From the NCBI GenBank assembly GCA_041940305.1, contig JBGTSJ010000029.1, forward strand, positions 1 through 64,000: 64,000 bases of DNA. The letters are read 5' to 3'. The notes beneath the pieces were generated by a model. That model saw nothing but the letters and a program-made list of their open reading frames with translations. It searched no databases and had not been told where the DNA came from. Shown in pieces: positions 54,110-62,140 of this stretch (the stretch's first letter is position 1; each line of letters begins with the position of its first letter). Both the position numbers and the translations under genes were made by a program. The DNA comes from JBGTSJ01 sp041940305. Lineage in GTDB: Bacteria > Planctomycetota > Planctomycetia > Planctomycetales > Planctomycetaceae.

Positions 54110-55684
54110 ATGACAGCAGCGCTCACTCCGGATACGACGACCGCCGATCGAATGCCCCAGGGAACCGCCCGGCTGGTGCTGTTCGCCCTCTGTGTGGCGT
54201 TCGCGGCCGTCCGGTTCCCTGTCGCGTGGCGGCAGCTGCCGGCCCAGGACGAGGACTACTTCGCGGTGCCGGGCCTGACGATCCTCGAAGACGGAGTCCC
54301 CCGCATCCCGTTCCTGCCGTCGCGGAATCCGGATGGCGGCTTCTACAGAGCGGACGAGATGTTGTTCGCTTTGCCGCCGCTACTCTTTTATCTCGAAGCC
54401 GCTGCATACACACTGCTGGGGCCGACTACGGGAGCCGCGAGAGTTGTTTCCCTGACGTGCGGCGTCGTAGCAATCACGGCGGTTTATGCACTGGGGTCGC
54501 GCGTCCTTCGCAGCCGCTCGGGCGGATTGTGGAGCGCAGCCCTCTACGCGGCATCGCGCGTCCTGTATTTCCCCGGGATCACGGCTCGGCCGGACATGCT
54601 CTGCGGATTGCTCGGTCTGGGTGTGCTCCTGGCAATGTGGCAGTGGTCTCTCACGCACCGCCGCCGGTGGCTGGTCATCGCCGGATGCGGCGTCGGGCTT
54701 GGGTTACTGTCACATCCCTTCGCTGCGGTGTACGCGATTCAGGCGGGAGCCTGGACGCTGCTGACTGTCGGACGCGTTCCCGTGCGACTGGGCCGCGCCG
54801 CCCTGCTGACCGGCGTGGCGCTCATGGTGTTCTCGGCGTGGGGAATGCTGATCGTGCAGCATCCGGAAGCATTTCGTGGCCAGTTCTTCAACAACGTGAT
54901 GGGTCGCTCGGGGCCGGGACTCGCCGCGCGACTGATCTGGCCGTGGCCGTCCTTCGCTGCGCAAATCCCGTTGTTCGTTGAGCATGCCGGAGCACTCCAG
55001 GCGGCGTTGATGCTGCTGGGAACGGCGGCGTTCGCGGTCATCGCAATTCGGGGCCGAGATCCCGGATGGCGCGCACTGCTGGGCCTGGCCGTTTCGGGCG
55101 TCTACCTGCACGTCGCTTCCGTGGGACTGCACCCCACGAAGGGATACTGGTGCTACACCGGCGCACTTTTGCTGATCTGCACCGGAGGTGCGATCGACCA
55201 CTGCCTGCGTCACATCGGAGCCCAGGCCGCTTCAGTGGATTCGCGTGTGAAAGTGAGGGTGTTGTTCGCCGTGATTCTGGCTGTGGCCGTTATGGCCCCA
55301 GGCAGCGGACTGCGGACGGTCGCGGCGCATCTGAGGCACTGGAATGACATCAATTACAGCGCCCCGCGTTTCACGCAGAAACTGATCGCCGAAACCCCCT
55401 CCGACGCCCGGGTCATCGTCGATACCGGATTCGTCTTCGCATTCTACTGCGCGGGCCGTGAGCCGGTGCTGGCGCGCGAGCACCCCTTCTACTTCAGCGT
55501 CGCGGATGCCGAGTTCGACCTGCTCGTCGCGGGACCGGCCGCATTGCAGGAGGACCTCCCCAGCGTGCTCGACGCCCGATTCCTCCGCGCGTACGGCGAC
55601 CGCGACAATCCGTTCGCGTGCTATGCCGAACTATACGCAGCGCCTCCAGTCGAATCGCGGAGTATCCCGGATGTGCCGCAATAG
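54110..55684 (+). CDS. Polytopic membrane glycosyltransferase, GT39-like (copy B)
   Basis: 524 residues from ATG 54110; TTG three codons earlier is possible. About ten helices. The first outside loop reads LPAQDEDYFAVPGLTILEDG, with the same DED as copy A, then VPRIPFLPS. LSHPFAAVYAIQ and APGSGLRTVAAHLRHWNDINY match copy A blocks (LAHPVALVAAIQ and LPGSGLRTSWAAYQNWNECK). C-terminal soluble part about 420-524. It lies 48 bases after the GT2 gene on the same strand, so it is probably the last gene of that operon, taking its donor from the GT2 product. Confidence 0.82.
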   Translation: MTAALTPDTTTADRMPQGTARLVLFALCVAFAAVRFPVAWRQLPAQDEDYFAVPGLTILEDGVPRIPFLPSRNPDGGFYRADEMLFALPPLLFYLEAAAYTLLGPTTGAARVVSLTCGVVAITAVYALGSRVLRSRSGGLWSAALYAASRVLYFPGITARPDMLCGLLGLGVLLAMWQWSLTHRRRWLVIAGCGVGLGLLSHPFAAVYAIQAGAWTLLTVGRVPVRLGRAALLTGVALMVFSAWGMLIVQHPEAFRGQFFNNVMGRSGPGLAARLIWPWPSFAAQIPLFVEHAGALQAALMLLGTAAFAVIAIRGRDPGWRALLGLAVSGVYLHVASVGLHPTKGYWCYTGALLLICTGGAIDHCLRHIGAQAASVDSRVKVRVLFAVILAVAVMAPGSGLRTVAAHLRHWNDINYSAPRFTQKLIAETPSDARVIVDTGFVFAFYCAGREPVLAREHPFYFSVADAEFDLLVAGPAALQEDLPSVLDARFLRAYGDRDNPFACYAELYAAPPVESRSIPDVPQ

Positions 55685-55705
55685 AGCTTCTGCCGACGGT
55701 CGCTC

Positions 55706-57055
55706 TTATCCGAGAACCGATGTCACGCCGGGGACCGGCACGGGATAGCGGCCGTTCTCGTCCGGCATGGTGGGGGGCATGCTCTCGAGTGTGAGGCCGG
55801 GCATGTTTTCCGGCGTCACGCGCAGACCGTTGTTGAGCGCTTCATCCCAGCCGATCTCCTTGCCCGAATAGGTGCACATGCGGCCCAGCACGGCCGCCAT
55901 CGTGCTCGTGGCGCCGTACTCAGCCTCATTGTGACTGCGTCCCTCACGGATCGCGGTAAACAGCACGTCGTGCTCGACCTGATACGGATTCGACCCGCGG
56001 CCGCGGAACGCGTACTCCTCGCCGCTGTACGGGAGGATCTTGTTACTGCGGGGGCTGTCGTCATTGAGCAGGTGGACGATCGCCTTGGTGCCGTATGCGT
56101 GCTCGCTCACGTCGCTCCAGGTGTTGCGCATGTGCGTGCACTCGCTGAACATCACGGTGTCGTCCTCAAAGAAGTACTCGACGGTGTGATGATCAAAGAT
56201 CTCGCCGTATTTGTTGTCCGTGCGGATTTCCCGCCCGCCGACACCGCGCGCCCGCACCGGCAGCGCGTTCTTCAGCCACAGACCCACGTCAATGTTGTGA
56301 ATATGCTGTTCGCAGATGTGGTCGCCGCACAGCCAGTTGTAGTAGTACCAGTTGCGCAGCTGGTACTCCATTTCACTGCTGCACTGCTCGCGCGACTTGT
56401 GATAGCCCCCCGAGCCCGGCTCCCACACGCCGCCGCTGTTCCAGTACACGCGCATCGCCACGATGTCGCCCGCTTCGCCGTCGTGGACGCGGGGGACGAT
56501 GTCGAGATAACACTTCTGATGGCGCCGCTGCAGTCCGACACCGACCTTCAACTGTTTCTCCTTGGCCTTCTCCGCAGCAGCCAGCACCTGCCGCACGCCG
56601 GGGGCGTCGACGGCGACCGGCTTCTCCATAAAGACGTGCTTCCCCTTTTCGATGGCATACTCAAAATGCGTCGGCCGGAAACCCGGGGGCGTGGCGAGCA
56701 GGACCACGTCGATGTCGCTGTCGATGACCTTCTGGTAGGCATCGAGTCCCGAGAACATGTGCTCGGCGTCGACCGCGATGCGCTCCGGGTTGTTCGAGAA
56801 CGCGTTGCGGAGGCCGCTCAGGCTGCTTTCGAGCTGATCCGGGAAGGCGTCGCCGATGGCCGTGAGCTGAACATTCCCCTCCGTGCTCAACGCTTGAACC
56901 GCCGCCTGCGAACCGCGGCCGCCGGCGCCGATCAGGCCGACGCGAACCGTGTCGTCTCCCTGGGCGTACGCGCCGGCGCTCAGTTGTCCCAGCACGCCGG
57001 CGCTCAGCGCCGCGGCGGAGGATTGCTTCAGGAAATCACGGCGTGTGGACGGCAT
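55706..57055 (-). CDS. Tat-exported Gfo/Idh/MocA family oxidoreductase
   Basis: NAD(P)-dependent sugar-type oxidoreductase, exported. 449 residues from ATG 57055. Twin-arginine signal TRRDFLKQSSAAALSAGVLG with cleavage near AYAQ. Rossmann domain VRVGLIGAGGRGSQAAVQAL, VVLLATPPGFRPTHFEYAI, and the hallmark EKPVAVDAPGVRQV. The catalytic-domain block HICEQHIHNIDVGLWLKN contains the His/Asp pair, after YNWLCGD. Planctomycetes encode many of these, often for breakdown of modified sugars; the substrate cannot be told. Terminates 22 bases from the stop of the convergent GT39 copy B. Confidence 0.92.
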   Translation of the reverse strand: MPSTRRDFLKQSSAAALSAGVLGQLSAGAYAQGDDTVRVGLIGAGGRGSQAAVQALSTEGNVQLTAIGDAFPDQLESSLSGLRNAFSNNPERIAVDAEHMFSGLDAYQKVIDSDIDVVLLATPPGFRPTHFEYAIEKGKHVFMEKPVAVDAPGVRQVLAAAEKAKEKQLKVGVGLQRRHQKCYLDIVPRVHDGEAGDIVAMRVYWNSGGVWEPGSGGYHKSREQCSSEMEYQLRNWYYYNWLCGDHICEQHIHNIDVGLWLKNALPVRARGVGGREIRTDNKYGEIFDHHTVEYFFEDDTVMFSECTHMRNTWSDVSEHAYGTKAIVHLLNDDSPRSNKILPYSGEEYAFRGRGSNPYQVEHDVLFTAIREGRSHNEAEYGATSTMAAVLGRMCTYSGKEIGWDEALNNGLRVTPENMPGLTLESMPPTMPDENGRYPVPVPGVTSVLG

Positions 57056-57131
57056 CTATCTGCTCCCGGATGTGTTGGAGTCGGAGTCGGTTGTGGTTCA
57101 GTGGAGGAGAGAGACTCCGATTTCAACGAAA

Positions 57132-57159
57132 AGGCCCACCGGTTGCAACCGGCGGGCTT
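57132..57159 (-). terminator. Rho-independent terminator of the gmk-rpoZ operon
   Basis: On the minus strand, aagcccgccggtt pairs with aaccggtgggcctt around a small loop (one mismatch, one G-U), followed by ttttcgtt. It lies 61 bases past the rpoZ stop and also upstream of the oxidoreductase gene, shielding the latter from read-through. Confidence 0.75.
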
Positions 57160-57177
57160 GGAGGGAATGCGCGTGGA

Positions 57178-57208
57178 GAAACCTGGTTTCGCCAGGAAAC
57201 CGGGTCTC
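57178..57208. repeat. Two-copy palindromic repeat GAAACCxGGTTTC
   Basis: gaaacctggtttc (57178-57190) and gaaaccgggtctc (57196-57208) are near-identical, each close to self-complementary. They lie between the rpoZ stop and its terminator. Likely a dispersed intergenic repeat. Confidence 0.5.
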
Positions 57209-57219
57209 TGACATGTTGA

Positions 57220-57486
57220 TTACAGGTCGTCGAGATTCGGGCCGCCGTCGTCCGCGACGTCCGGCGCGTCATCGACGGCCATCACGACGTTGCCGGAGTT
57301 GTCGAGGTAAATCTTGTCCTGCAGGATTTCCTGGACGACAGTGTCCATTCCCGGCTTTCCCGACACGTCAACGAGCGACGGTGAGCCGCGATTCAGGGCG
57401 ACCAGCCGCTTCTGGATCAGGGTGGACAGCTTAAAACGGCCGCCGACCTTTCGGACGATAATTTCTTCCTTCAATTCATCCAGCAT
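57220..57486 (-). CDS. rpoZ: RNA polymerase omega subunit
   Basis: Small RNA polymerase subunit that helps fold beta-prime. 88 residues from ATG 57486 (MLDELKEEIIVRKVGGRFKL). The omega core reads KVGGRFKLSTLIQKRLVALNR with SLVDVSGKPGMDTVVQEILQ; an acidic tail (DDAPDVADDGGPNLDDL) ends it. It overlaps the end of gmk by 11 bases; gmk-rpoZ is a widespread gene pair, which supports both calls. Confidence 0.9.
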   Translation of the reverse strand: MLDELKEEIIVRKVGGRFKLSTLIQKRLVALNRGSPSLVDVSGKPGMDTVVQEILQDKIYLDNSGNVVMAVDDAPDVADDGGPNLDDL

Positions 57487-58087
57487 GCGCGTCCGCCTTG
57501 TTCGCTTCGAGAATGCCGCAGATCTCACGCACCGCCTTGTCCAGATCGTCGTTGACGACCCGGTAGCGGTACGAATCTGCCAATTGTAATTCGTTGCGCG
57601 CCGTCTGCAACCGACGCTGGATCACCTCTTCCGATTCGGTCCCCCGGTCCCGCAGCCGCCGCTCGTATAGCTCTTCGGACGGCGTCTTGAGAAAGATCGT
57701 GATCGCGTCCGGATACGTCCGCATGACATTGAGGGCGCCTTCGACGTCCACTTCCAGCAGCGCCCAGGCGCCTGCATTGCGAATGCGCTCAATCTCCGAG
57801 AGCAGCGTGCCGTACCAGTATCCGCTGCGGTGGACTTCGGCGCACTCCAGGAACTCGCCCGCCTGCCGACGTGCTGCGAACGTGTCGGGCGTCAGGAAGT
57901 AGTAGTCGCGACCATCCACTTCCCCTTTCCGCATCGGCCGGGTCGTGGCAGAGACGGACATCTCCAGCGGAACCGGCGACTCGCGCAGCAACCGCTGCAC
58001 GACCGTCGTCTTCCCCGCCCCCGCTGGACCGGACAAAACGACGACCTCAAAACCCGATGCCGAACTGGCGTCTGAAACACTCACCAC
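57476..58087 (-). CDS. gmk: Guanylate kinase
   Basis: Phosphorylates GMP to GDP with ATP; cytosolic, essential. 203 residues. P-loop VVLSGPAGAGKTTVVQRLL, GMP-binding block SVSATTRPMRKGEVDGRDYYF, ALLEVDVEGALNVM, FLKTPSEELYERRLRDRGTES and ARNELQLADSYRYRVVNDDL. The start is unusual: two adjacent GTG codons (58087 and 58084) lie inside the last copy of a 7-bp repeat, and the only Shine-Dalgarno-like bases (GGTGAG) come from the repeats themselves. Either GTG gives the right frame. Upstream is yicC; yicC-gmk-rpoZ is a conserved order. Confidence 0.94.
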   Translation of the reverse strand: MVSVSDASSASGFEVVVLSGPAGAGKTTVVQRLLRESPVPLEMSVSATTRPMRKGEVDGRDYYFLTPDTFAARRQAGEFLECAEVHRSGYWYGTLLSEIERIRNAGAWALLEVDVEGALNVMRTYPDAITIFLKTPSEELYERRLRDRGTESEEVIQRRLQTARNELQLADSYRYRVVNDDLDKAVREICGILEANKADAHAG

Positions 58088-58192
58088 TCACCACTCACCA
58101 CTCACCACTCACCACTCACCACTCACCACTCACCACTCACCACTCACCACTCACCACTCACCACTCACCACTCACCACTCACCACTCACCAC
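58081..58192. repeat. Tandem array: 16 perfect copies of a 7-bp unit
   Basis: TCACCAC repeated 16 times without a change from 58081 to 58192 (112 bases), filling the yicC-gmk gap and covering the gmk start codons. On the coding (minus) strand the unit is GTGGTGA, which offers repeated GTG starts, SD-like GGTGAG and TGA stops. The perfect array suggests recent expansion. Confidence 0.97.
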
Positions 58193-58194
58193 AT

Positions 58195-59076
58195 TCACTC
58201 CACATTCTGCACAATCTCGCGGATCCGCTCGATCGCTCCCTTCGTATCCACCACGCGGCGGGCAATCTCCACGTCGTTGGCCTTGGAGCCGATCGTGTTG
58301 ATCTCGCGGTTCATTTCCTGGCAGAGGAACTCCATCGTCCGGCCGGTGGACTCGTCGTTGTCGATCAGCACGCGGAACTGCTCAATGTGACAGCGGAGGC
58401 GAGTGATCTCCTCGTTGATGTCGCTGCGGTCGGCGAACAGTCCGACTTCGCGGATCAGGTCGCCGTCGCCGACGGAGATTCCCGCCTCCCGGAGGGCGTC
58501 GTTGATACGGTCCCGCAGCCGTTGTCGATACTCCTCCACCACGAGCGGCGCACGACCGGTGATCTCCACCAGGCTCGACTCCATGACGCCGCAGAGTTGC
58601 GAGAGTTCCTGCGCCATCGAGGCCCCCTCGCGGAGGCGAAACTCGTTCAGCCGATCGAGCGCTGCGCTCAGCGCCCGTTCGACCAGCGGCCACTCCTGCG
58701 GGGTCAGTTGGGATGCGCTTCCCTCCTGAACCACGCCCGGCAGCGCCAGCAGAAGGCTGAGATCGGCCGGGCCGGGGAGTTGCAGCTCGACGGCGATCCG
58801 CTGCAACTGCCGCACGTAACCGCGAAGGGCGTCCCCGTCGAGCGAGTTGGCTCCCGTGCCGTCGTGGCGTTCGGCGCGAAGCTGAACCGAGAGTGTCCCG
58901 CGGGCGATGCGGCTGCGGATCACCTTCTCAACGTCGTGCTCCAGCTGGAGGTACGAATCCGGCCCGCGCAGCGAGACTTTCAGATGGCGGTTGTTGACGC
59001 TCCGCAACTCCACGGAGATCGACAGTCCGTCATCCTGGGCGCGCCCCTCGCCGATGCCCGTCATGCTCAGCAGCAC
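58195..59076 (-). CDS. yicC: YicC-family endoribonuclease-type protein
   Basis: YicC proteins are implicated in RNA turnover and stress response. 293 residues from ATG 59076, full length. It opens with the family start MLLSMTGIGEGRAQ, then ISVELRSVNNRHLKVSLRGP and RIARGTLSVQLRAER. The C-terminal DUF1877-like part has DLIREVGLFADRSDINEEI, TRLRCHIEQFRVLI and GRTMEFLCQEMNREINTIGSK, which is the most conserved block, ending IREIVQNVE. It lies 11 bases after secG and is followed by the heptamer array and gmk. Confidence 0.93.
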   Translation of the reverse strand: MLLSMTGIGEGRAQDDGLSISVELRSVNNRHLKVSLRGPDSYLQLEHDVEKVIRSRIARGTLSVQLRAERHDGTGANSLDGDALRGYVRQLQRIAVELQLPGPADLSLLLALPGVVQEGSASQLTPQEWPLVERALSAALDRLNEFRLREGASMAQELSQLCGVMESSLVEITGRAPLVVEEYRQRLRDRINDALREAGISVGDGDLIREVGLFADRSDINEEITRLRCHIEQFRVLIDNDESTGRTMEFLCQEMNREINTIGSKANDVEIARRVVDTKGAIERIREIVQNVE

Positions 59077-59087
59077 AGGGAGCCGCC

Positions 59088-59624
59088 TCAGTTCTCGGGA
59101 GTGGACGTGTCGGTCTCGGACGGTGCTGCCGGATCGCCGCCGGTCGGGGCGTCCCCCTCAATGGTTGTTGGGCCATCCTCGCTCGTGCCGGACTCCTCAT
59201 TGCCAGTGTCCGCCTCGCCAGGCGTCGCGTCGCCGGTCGGGGCCGGAGTCGTGGTCGTGGAGTCACCAGGCGGCTGGGGAGGCTGCGGCGGGATCACCGG
59301 CCCGTCGGCGCCGGTTGCATCGTCCGTCGCCTCCGTGTCATCGTCGATCGTATCTTCGAGCCGCGACTCCCCTTCCTGCTCGGCGGCCGCCCGGAGAAAA
59401 AAGCCGCTGCCGCCCGAGACAACGACCCACAGCACGGCGACGACGATGGTGATCTTCGTGAACACGTCGCCAGCCTTGCTGCCGAAGGCGCTCTGACCTC
59501 CCATGCCGCCGAAAGCGCCGGCCAGACCGCCGCCGCGGCCGCGCTGCAGCAGCACGATGATCATCAGGAAGATCCCGAGCACGAGCAGCAGGATCTGCGA
59601 AAAGTACGCCATGAACGAGGCCAT
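59088..59624 (-). CDS. secG: Preprotein translocase subunit SecG with a long acidic tail
   Basis: Auxiliary subunit of the SecYEG channel. 178 residues from ATG 59624, chosen for GGAG six bases upstream; a TTG four codons earlier is possible. The core is standard: helix 1 ILLLVLGIFLMIIVLLQRGRGG, the glycine-rich loop LAGAFGGMGGQSAFGSKAGD, and helix 2 ITIVVAVLWVVVSGGSGFFL. After about residue 85 comes a tail of some 90 residues rich in Asp, Glu, Thr, Pro and Gly (DTIDDDTEATDDATGADG, VIPPQPPQPPGDSTTTTPAP) which most SecG proteins lack. By topology the tail is on the same side as the C-terminus of helix 2. Confidence 0.93.
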   Translation of the reverse strand: MASFMAYFSQILLLVLGIFLMIIVLLQRGRGGGLAGAFGGMGGQSAFGSKAGDVFTKITIVVAVLWVVVSGGSGFFLRAAAEQEGESRLEDTIDDDTEATDDATGADGPVIPPQPPQPPGDSTTTTPAPTGDATPGEADTGNEESGTSEDGPTTIEGDAPTGGDPAAPSETDTSTPEN

Positions 59625-59654
59625 GAGTGTCTCCAAACCTCACTTTGCCGATGG

Positions 59655-59782
59655 CACAGCAGGGAACGCGGTTTGACAGAAGGTCGCGAAGGGAACGAAG
59701 AGGTCAAGCGGGGAGCAAGTTTTAACTCACACGCTCATTCTTCGTTCCGTGTCCTTCTCCGTGACCTTCGTTCCCTGCTGTG
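59655..59782. repeat. MITE-like intergenic repeat with 14-bp inverted ends
   Basis: cacagcagggaacg (59655-59668) is the exact reverse complement of 59769-59782. Inside, ggtcgcgaagggaacgaag and cttcgttccgtgtcc are also inverted to each other. No coding capacity. It lies between tpiA and secG. Confidence 0.6.
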
Positions 59783-59829
59783 AAATCTTGTCTTTGTGTG
59801 CTGCTGGGGGTGGGTTGCCGGTTGACGCG

Positions 59830-60600
59830 TCAGCCGGCGGCTTGTTCGGCGGCCTTGATGATGGCGAGGAAGCTGTCTGATTTTAGGCAGGCTCCTCCGA
59901 CGAGGGCCCCGTCGACGTCCGGCTGCCGCATCAGTTCCAGGGCGTTGTCGGGTTTGACGCTCCCGCCATACAGGATGCGAGTCGCGTCCGCCGCGCCGGG
60001 ATTGTAGCGGTCCTTCAACCAATTGCGAAGATGAGCATGGGCGGCCTGGGCCTGCTCGGGGGAAGCCGTTTTGCCGGTGCCGATCGCCCAGACCGGTTCG
60101 TAGGCGATGACCACGTCCTGGAGGGATTCCGCAGTGACCCCCTCCAGCCCGCCCGCCATCTGTTCGTCGAGGACGGCTTCGGTGCGGCCGGCTTCGCGAT
60201 CTTCCAGCAGTTCGCCGACGCAGAGCAAAACCTGCAGCCCCTGGGAACGGGCGGCTTTCACCTTTGCGTTGATGAGCTTGTCGGTCTCTTTCAGCACGTG
60301 CCGCCGCTCGCTGTGGCCGAGGATGACCGACCGGCAGCCGAGATCCTGAAGCATGTCCATCGAGACTTCGCCGGTGAAGGCTCCGGGTGGCTCGTGGTAG
60401 CCGTTCTGGGCTCCGAGGGCGACGCCGCTGCTGGCGATGGCGTCCCGGACGAGAGTGAGGTACGGGTACGGCGGGCAGACAAGGACGTCGGTGCTGGTCA
60501 GCCTGGAGGGCACACCTGCGGCGACTCCTTTGGCGAGGGCCGCGGCGGTTTCCGCGGTGGTGTTCATCTTCCAGTTGCCGGCGACGAGGTAGCGTCGCAT
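59830..60600 (-). CDS. tpiA: Triosephosphate isomerase
   Basis: Interconverts dihydroxyacetone phosphate and glyceraldehyde 3-phosphate; cytosolic glycolysis. 256 residues from ATG 60600, full length. Landmarks: RRYLVAGNWKMNTT (catalytic Lys in NWKMN), GAQNGYHEPPGAFTGEVSMDM, ILGHSERRHVLKETD (catalytic His), VVIAYEPVWAIGTGKTAS (catalytic Glu plus loop 6), RILYGGSVKPDNALEL and VDGALVGGACLKSDSF. Upstream of secG on the same strand, with a repeat element between. Confidence 0.97.
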   Translation of the reverse strand: MRRYLVAGNWKMNTTAETAAALAKGVAAGVPSRLTSTDVLVCPPYPYLTLVRDAIASSGVALGAQNGYHEPPGAFTGEVSMDMLQDLGCRSVILGHSERRHVLKETDKLINAKVKAARSQGLQVLLCVGELLEDREAGRTEAVLDEQMAGGLEGVTAESLQDVVIAYEPVWAIGTGKTASPEQAQAAHAHLRNWLKDRYNPGAADATRILYGGSVKPDNALELMRQPDVDGALVGGACLKSDSFLAIIKAAEQAAG

Positions 60601-60744
60601 GTTGGGACTTCCTTAGTTGGTATGGCCGAGACGTCGGAGAACGTCGCCCTCAGGTGATCTGTCTCGTCAGGAGTGAGTAGTTGTGCGGGTGCTGTGCAGG
60701 CGAATGTATCCGAACTGCCAGAGTTCGGGTTTGAGCAATTGACC

Positions 60745-60764
60745 CGAAGTCTGGTGACTTCGGC
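60745..60764. repeat. Short palindromic intergenic repeat
   Basis: ccgaagtc-tggt-gacttcgg is a perfect 8-bp stem with a 4-base loop in the 188-base gap between the DAHP synthase stop and tpiA. It could act as a terminator for DAHP synthase (25 bases after its stop) but has no U-run. Confidence 0.5.
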
Positions 60765-60788
60765 TACATGTCGAGTCAATCGGGCTGC

Positions 60789-61820
60789 TTACTTCCCTGC
60801 AGCGGGAATCGATTTGCCGATGACCTTCGCCAGAGCCTGCATTTGCTGAACCACTTCGGCGTATTGGTCAGGGAGGAGAGCCTGCGGGCCGTCACTCATG
60901 GCCTTTTCGGGGCAGTTGTGAACCTCGATGTGGACGCCGTCGGCTCCGGCGGCGACAGCGGCGTAGGCCATGCTGGGGATCAGGTCTGGCCGGCCGGTGG
61001 CGTGGCTGGGATCGACGATGATCGGCAGGTGCGATAGCCCTTTGACGTTCGGGACGGCGGCGAGGTCCAGCAGATTGCGGGTGGAGGAGTCGAAGCTGCG
61101 GATGCCGCGCTCGCAGAGGATGACCTGCTTGTTGCCGTTGGCGAGGATGTACTCGGCCGACATCAGCAGGTCCTGCACCGTTGCGCTCATGCCGCGCTTG
61201 AGGAGGACGGGGCGGTTAGTCTGGCCGACCTCGCTCAGCAGGTTGAAGTTCTGCATGTTGCGGGCGCCGATCTGGAACAGGTCGGTGTAACGGTTGACCA
61301 GTTCCACCTGCCGGGGATCCATGACCTCAGTCACGACCGGCATTTTGAGTTCATCCCCGACCTTGCGGAGGATCTTGAGCCCTTCTTCGCCCATGCCCTG
61401 ATAGCTGTAGGGGCTGGTGCGAGGTTTGAAGGCCCCGCCGCGGAGGACGTTCGCTCCCGCCTCGCGGACGGAGCGGCCGATCTCGAAGAGCACCTCTTCC
61501 CCTTCGATCGCACAGGGGCCGGCGATCATAATCAGGGAGCCGCCGCCGACCTGGACGCCGTGGCCGAGGTCGAAGACCGAGTCCTGTTCCTGGAATTCGC
61601 GGCTGGCGAGCTTGAACGGCTTGAGCACCGACATGACGTCCTCAACCCCGGGGATCGCCCGCAGCGGGGCGTTGCGCAGCCGGTCTTCCTCGCCGATGAC
61701 GCCGACGAGCGTCCGCTTGATTCCGCGGCTGACCTCGTAGCGGAACCCCATCTCGGTGACTTTCTCGAGAATATGCTCCAGCTGGGGTTCGGTGTGGCCG
61801 GGTTTAAGAACGATGATCAT
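60789..61820 (-). CDS. aroF: 3-deoxy-7-phosphoheptulonate (DAHP) synthase, AroAI-beta type
   Basis: First step of aromatic amino acid synthesis: phosphoenolpyruvate plus erythrose 4-phosphate. 343 residues from ATG 61820. The N-terminal ferredoxin-like regulatory domain (MIIVLKPGHTEPQLEHILEK, VIGEEDRLRNAPLRAIPGVE) precedes the barrel, as in feedback-controlled beta-type enzymes. Barrel landmarks: LIMIAGPCAIEGEEV, LRGGAFKPRTSPYSYQGMG, LFQIGARNMQNFNLLSEVG, VLLKRGMSATVQDLLMSAEY, ILCERGIRSFD, LPIIVDPSHATGR and GVHIEVHNCPEKAMSDGPQ. The pheA gene lies just upstream on the same strand, so both enzymes may be expressed together. Confidence 0.95.
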   Translation of the reverse strand: MIIVLKPGHTEPQLEHILEKVTEMGFRYEVSRGIKRTLVGVIGEEDRLRNAPLRAIPGVEDVMSVLKPFKLASREFQEQDSVFDLGHGVQVGGGSLIMIAGPCAIEGEEVLFEIGRSVREAGANVLRGGAFKPRTSPYSYQGMGEEGLKILRKVGDELKMPVVTEVMDPRQVELVNRYTDLFQIGARNMQNFNLLSEVGQTNRPVLLKRGMSATVQDLLMSAEYILANGNKQVILCERGIRSFDSSTRNLLDLAAVPNVKGLSHLPIIVDPSHATGRPDLIPSMAYAAVAAGADGVHIEVHNCPEKAMSDGPQALLPDQYAEVVQQMQALAKVIGKSIPAAGK

Positions 61821-61942
61821 GGCGGATTAGTCCGTGGCAGTGATTCCAGAGTTGTAGCAGGGAGGGACGGGCATCGTAAGTTTGCGGCCTCGGCGAGGGT
61901 CGCGTCGGAGAGCCGTTCGACGCCGCAACAGCGGGGCCGATG

Positions 61943-62140
61943 TCAATCCGCGAGGAAACAGGCATCCACCAGGAGGGCGCTGCCGAGTCCGACGCCCCAG
62001 GGCCAGATCCAGCCGAGCTCCCAGAATGTCGCCGCCAGACCGAGAGAGACGAAGCCCGCGGCGATCTTCAGCCAGCGCGGGCGATCGGCCCACCACTCAT
62101 AGGGATTCCGCGATTCCGGTTTTTTCCATCGATCAATCAA
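61943..62140 (-). CDS. Small membrane protein overlapping the end of pheA
   Basis: 65 residues from TTG 62140, which overlaps the pheA stop by 8 bases, so translation may be coupled. A basic N-terminus (DRWKKPESRNPYEWWADRPR) leads to two hydrophobic segments, LKIAAGFVSLGLAATFWEL and WIWPWGVGLGSALLVDACFL. Not recognised; trp-rich small membrane proteins of this size are easily missed. No ATG start is available in frame. It sits between pheA and DAHP synthase genes. Confidence 0.5.
   Translation of the reverse strand: MIDRWKKPESRNPYEWWADRPRWLKIAAGFVSLGLAATFWELGWIWPWGVGLGSALLVDACFLAD

Noticed and set aside
55931..57211. 426-codon plus-strand ORF opposite the Gfo/Idh/MocA gene
   Set aside because: Antisense shadow; the minus strand encodes a complete, motif-rich oxidoreductase with a Tat signal.
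58081..58192. CRISPR array
   Set aside because: The unit is 7 bp, perfectly tandem, with no spacers and no cas genes in the window.
57871..59496. 541-codon plus-strand ORF spanning gmk, the heptamer array, yicC and secG
   Set aside because: It stays open only because the 7-bp repeat has no stop on that strand; all three genes below it are real on the minus strand.
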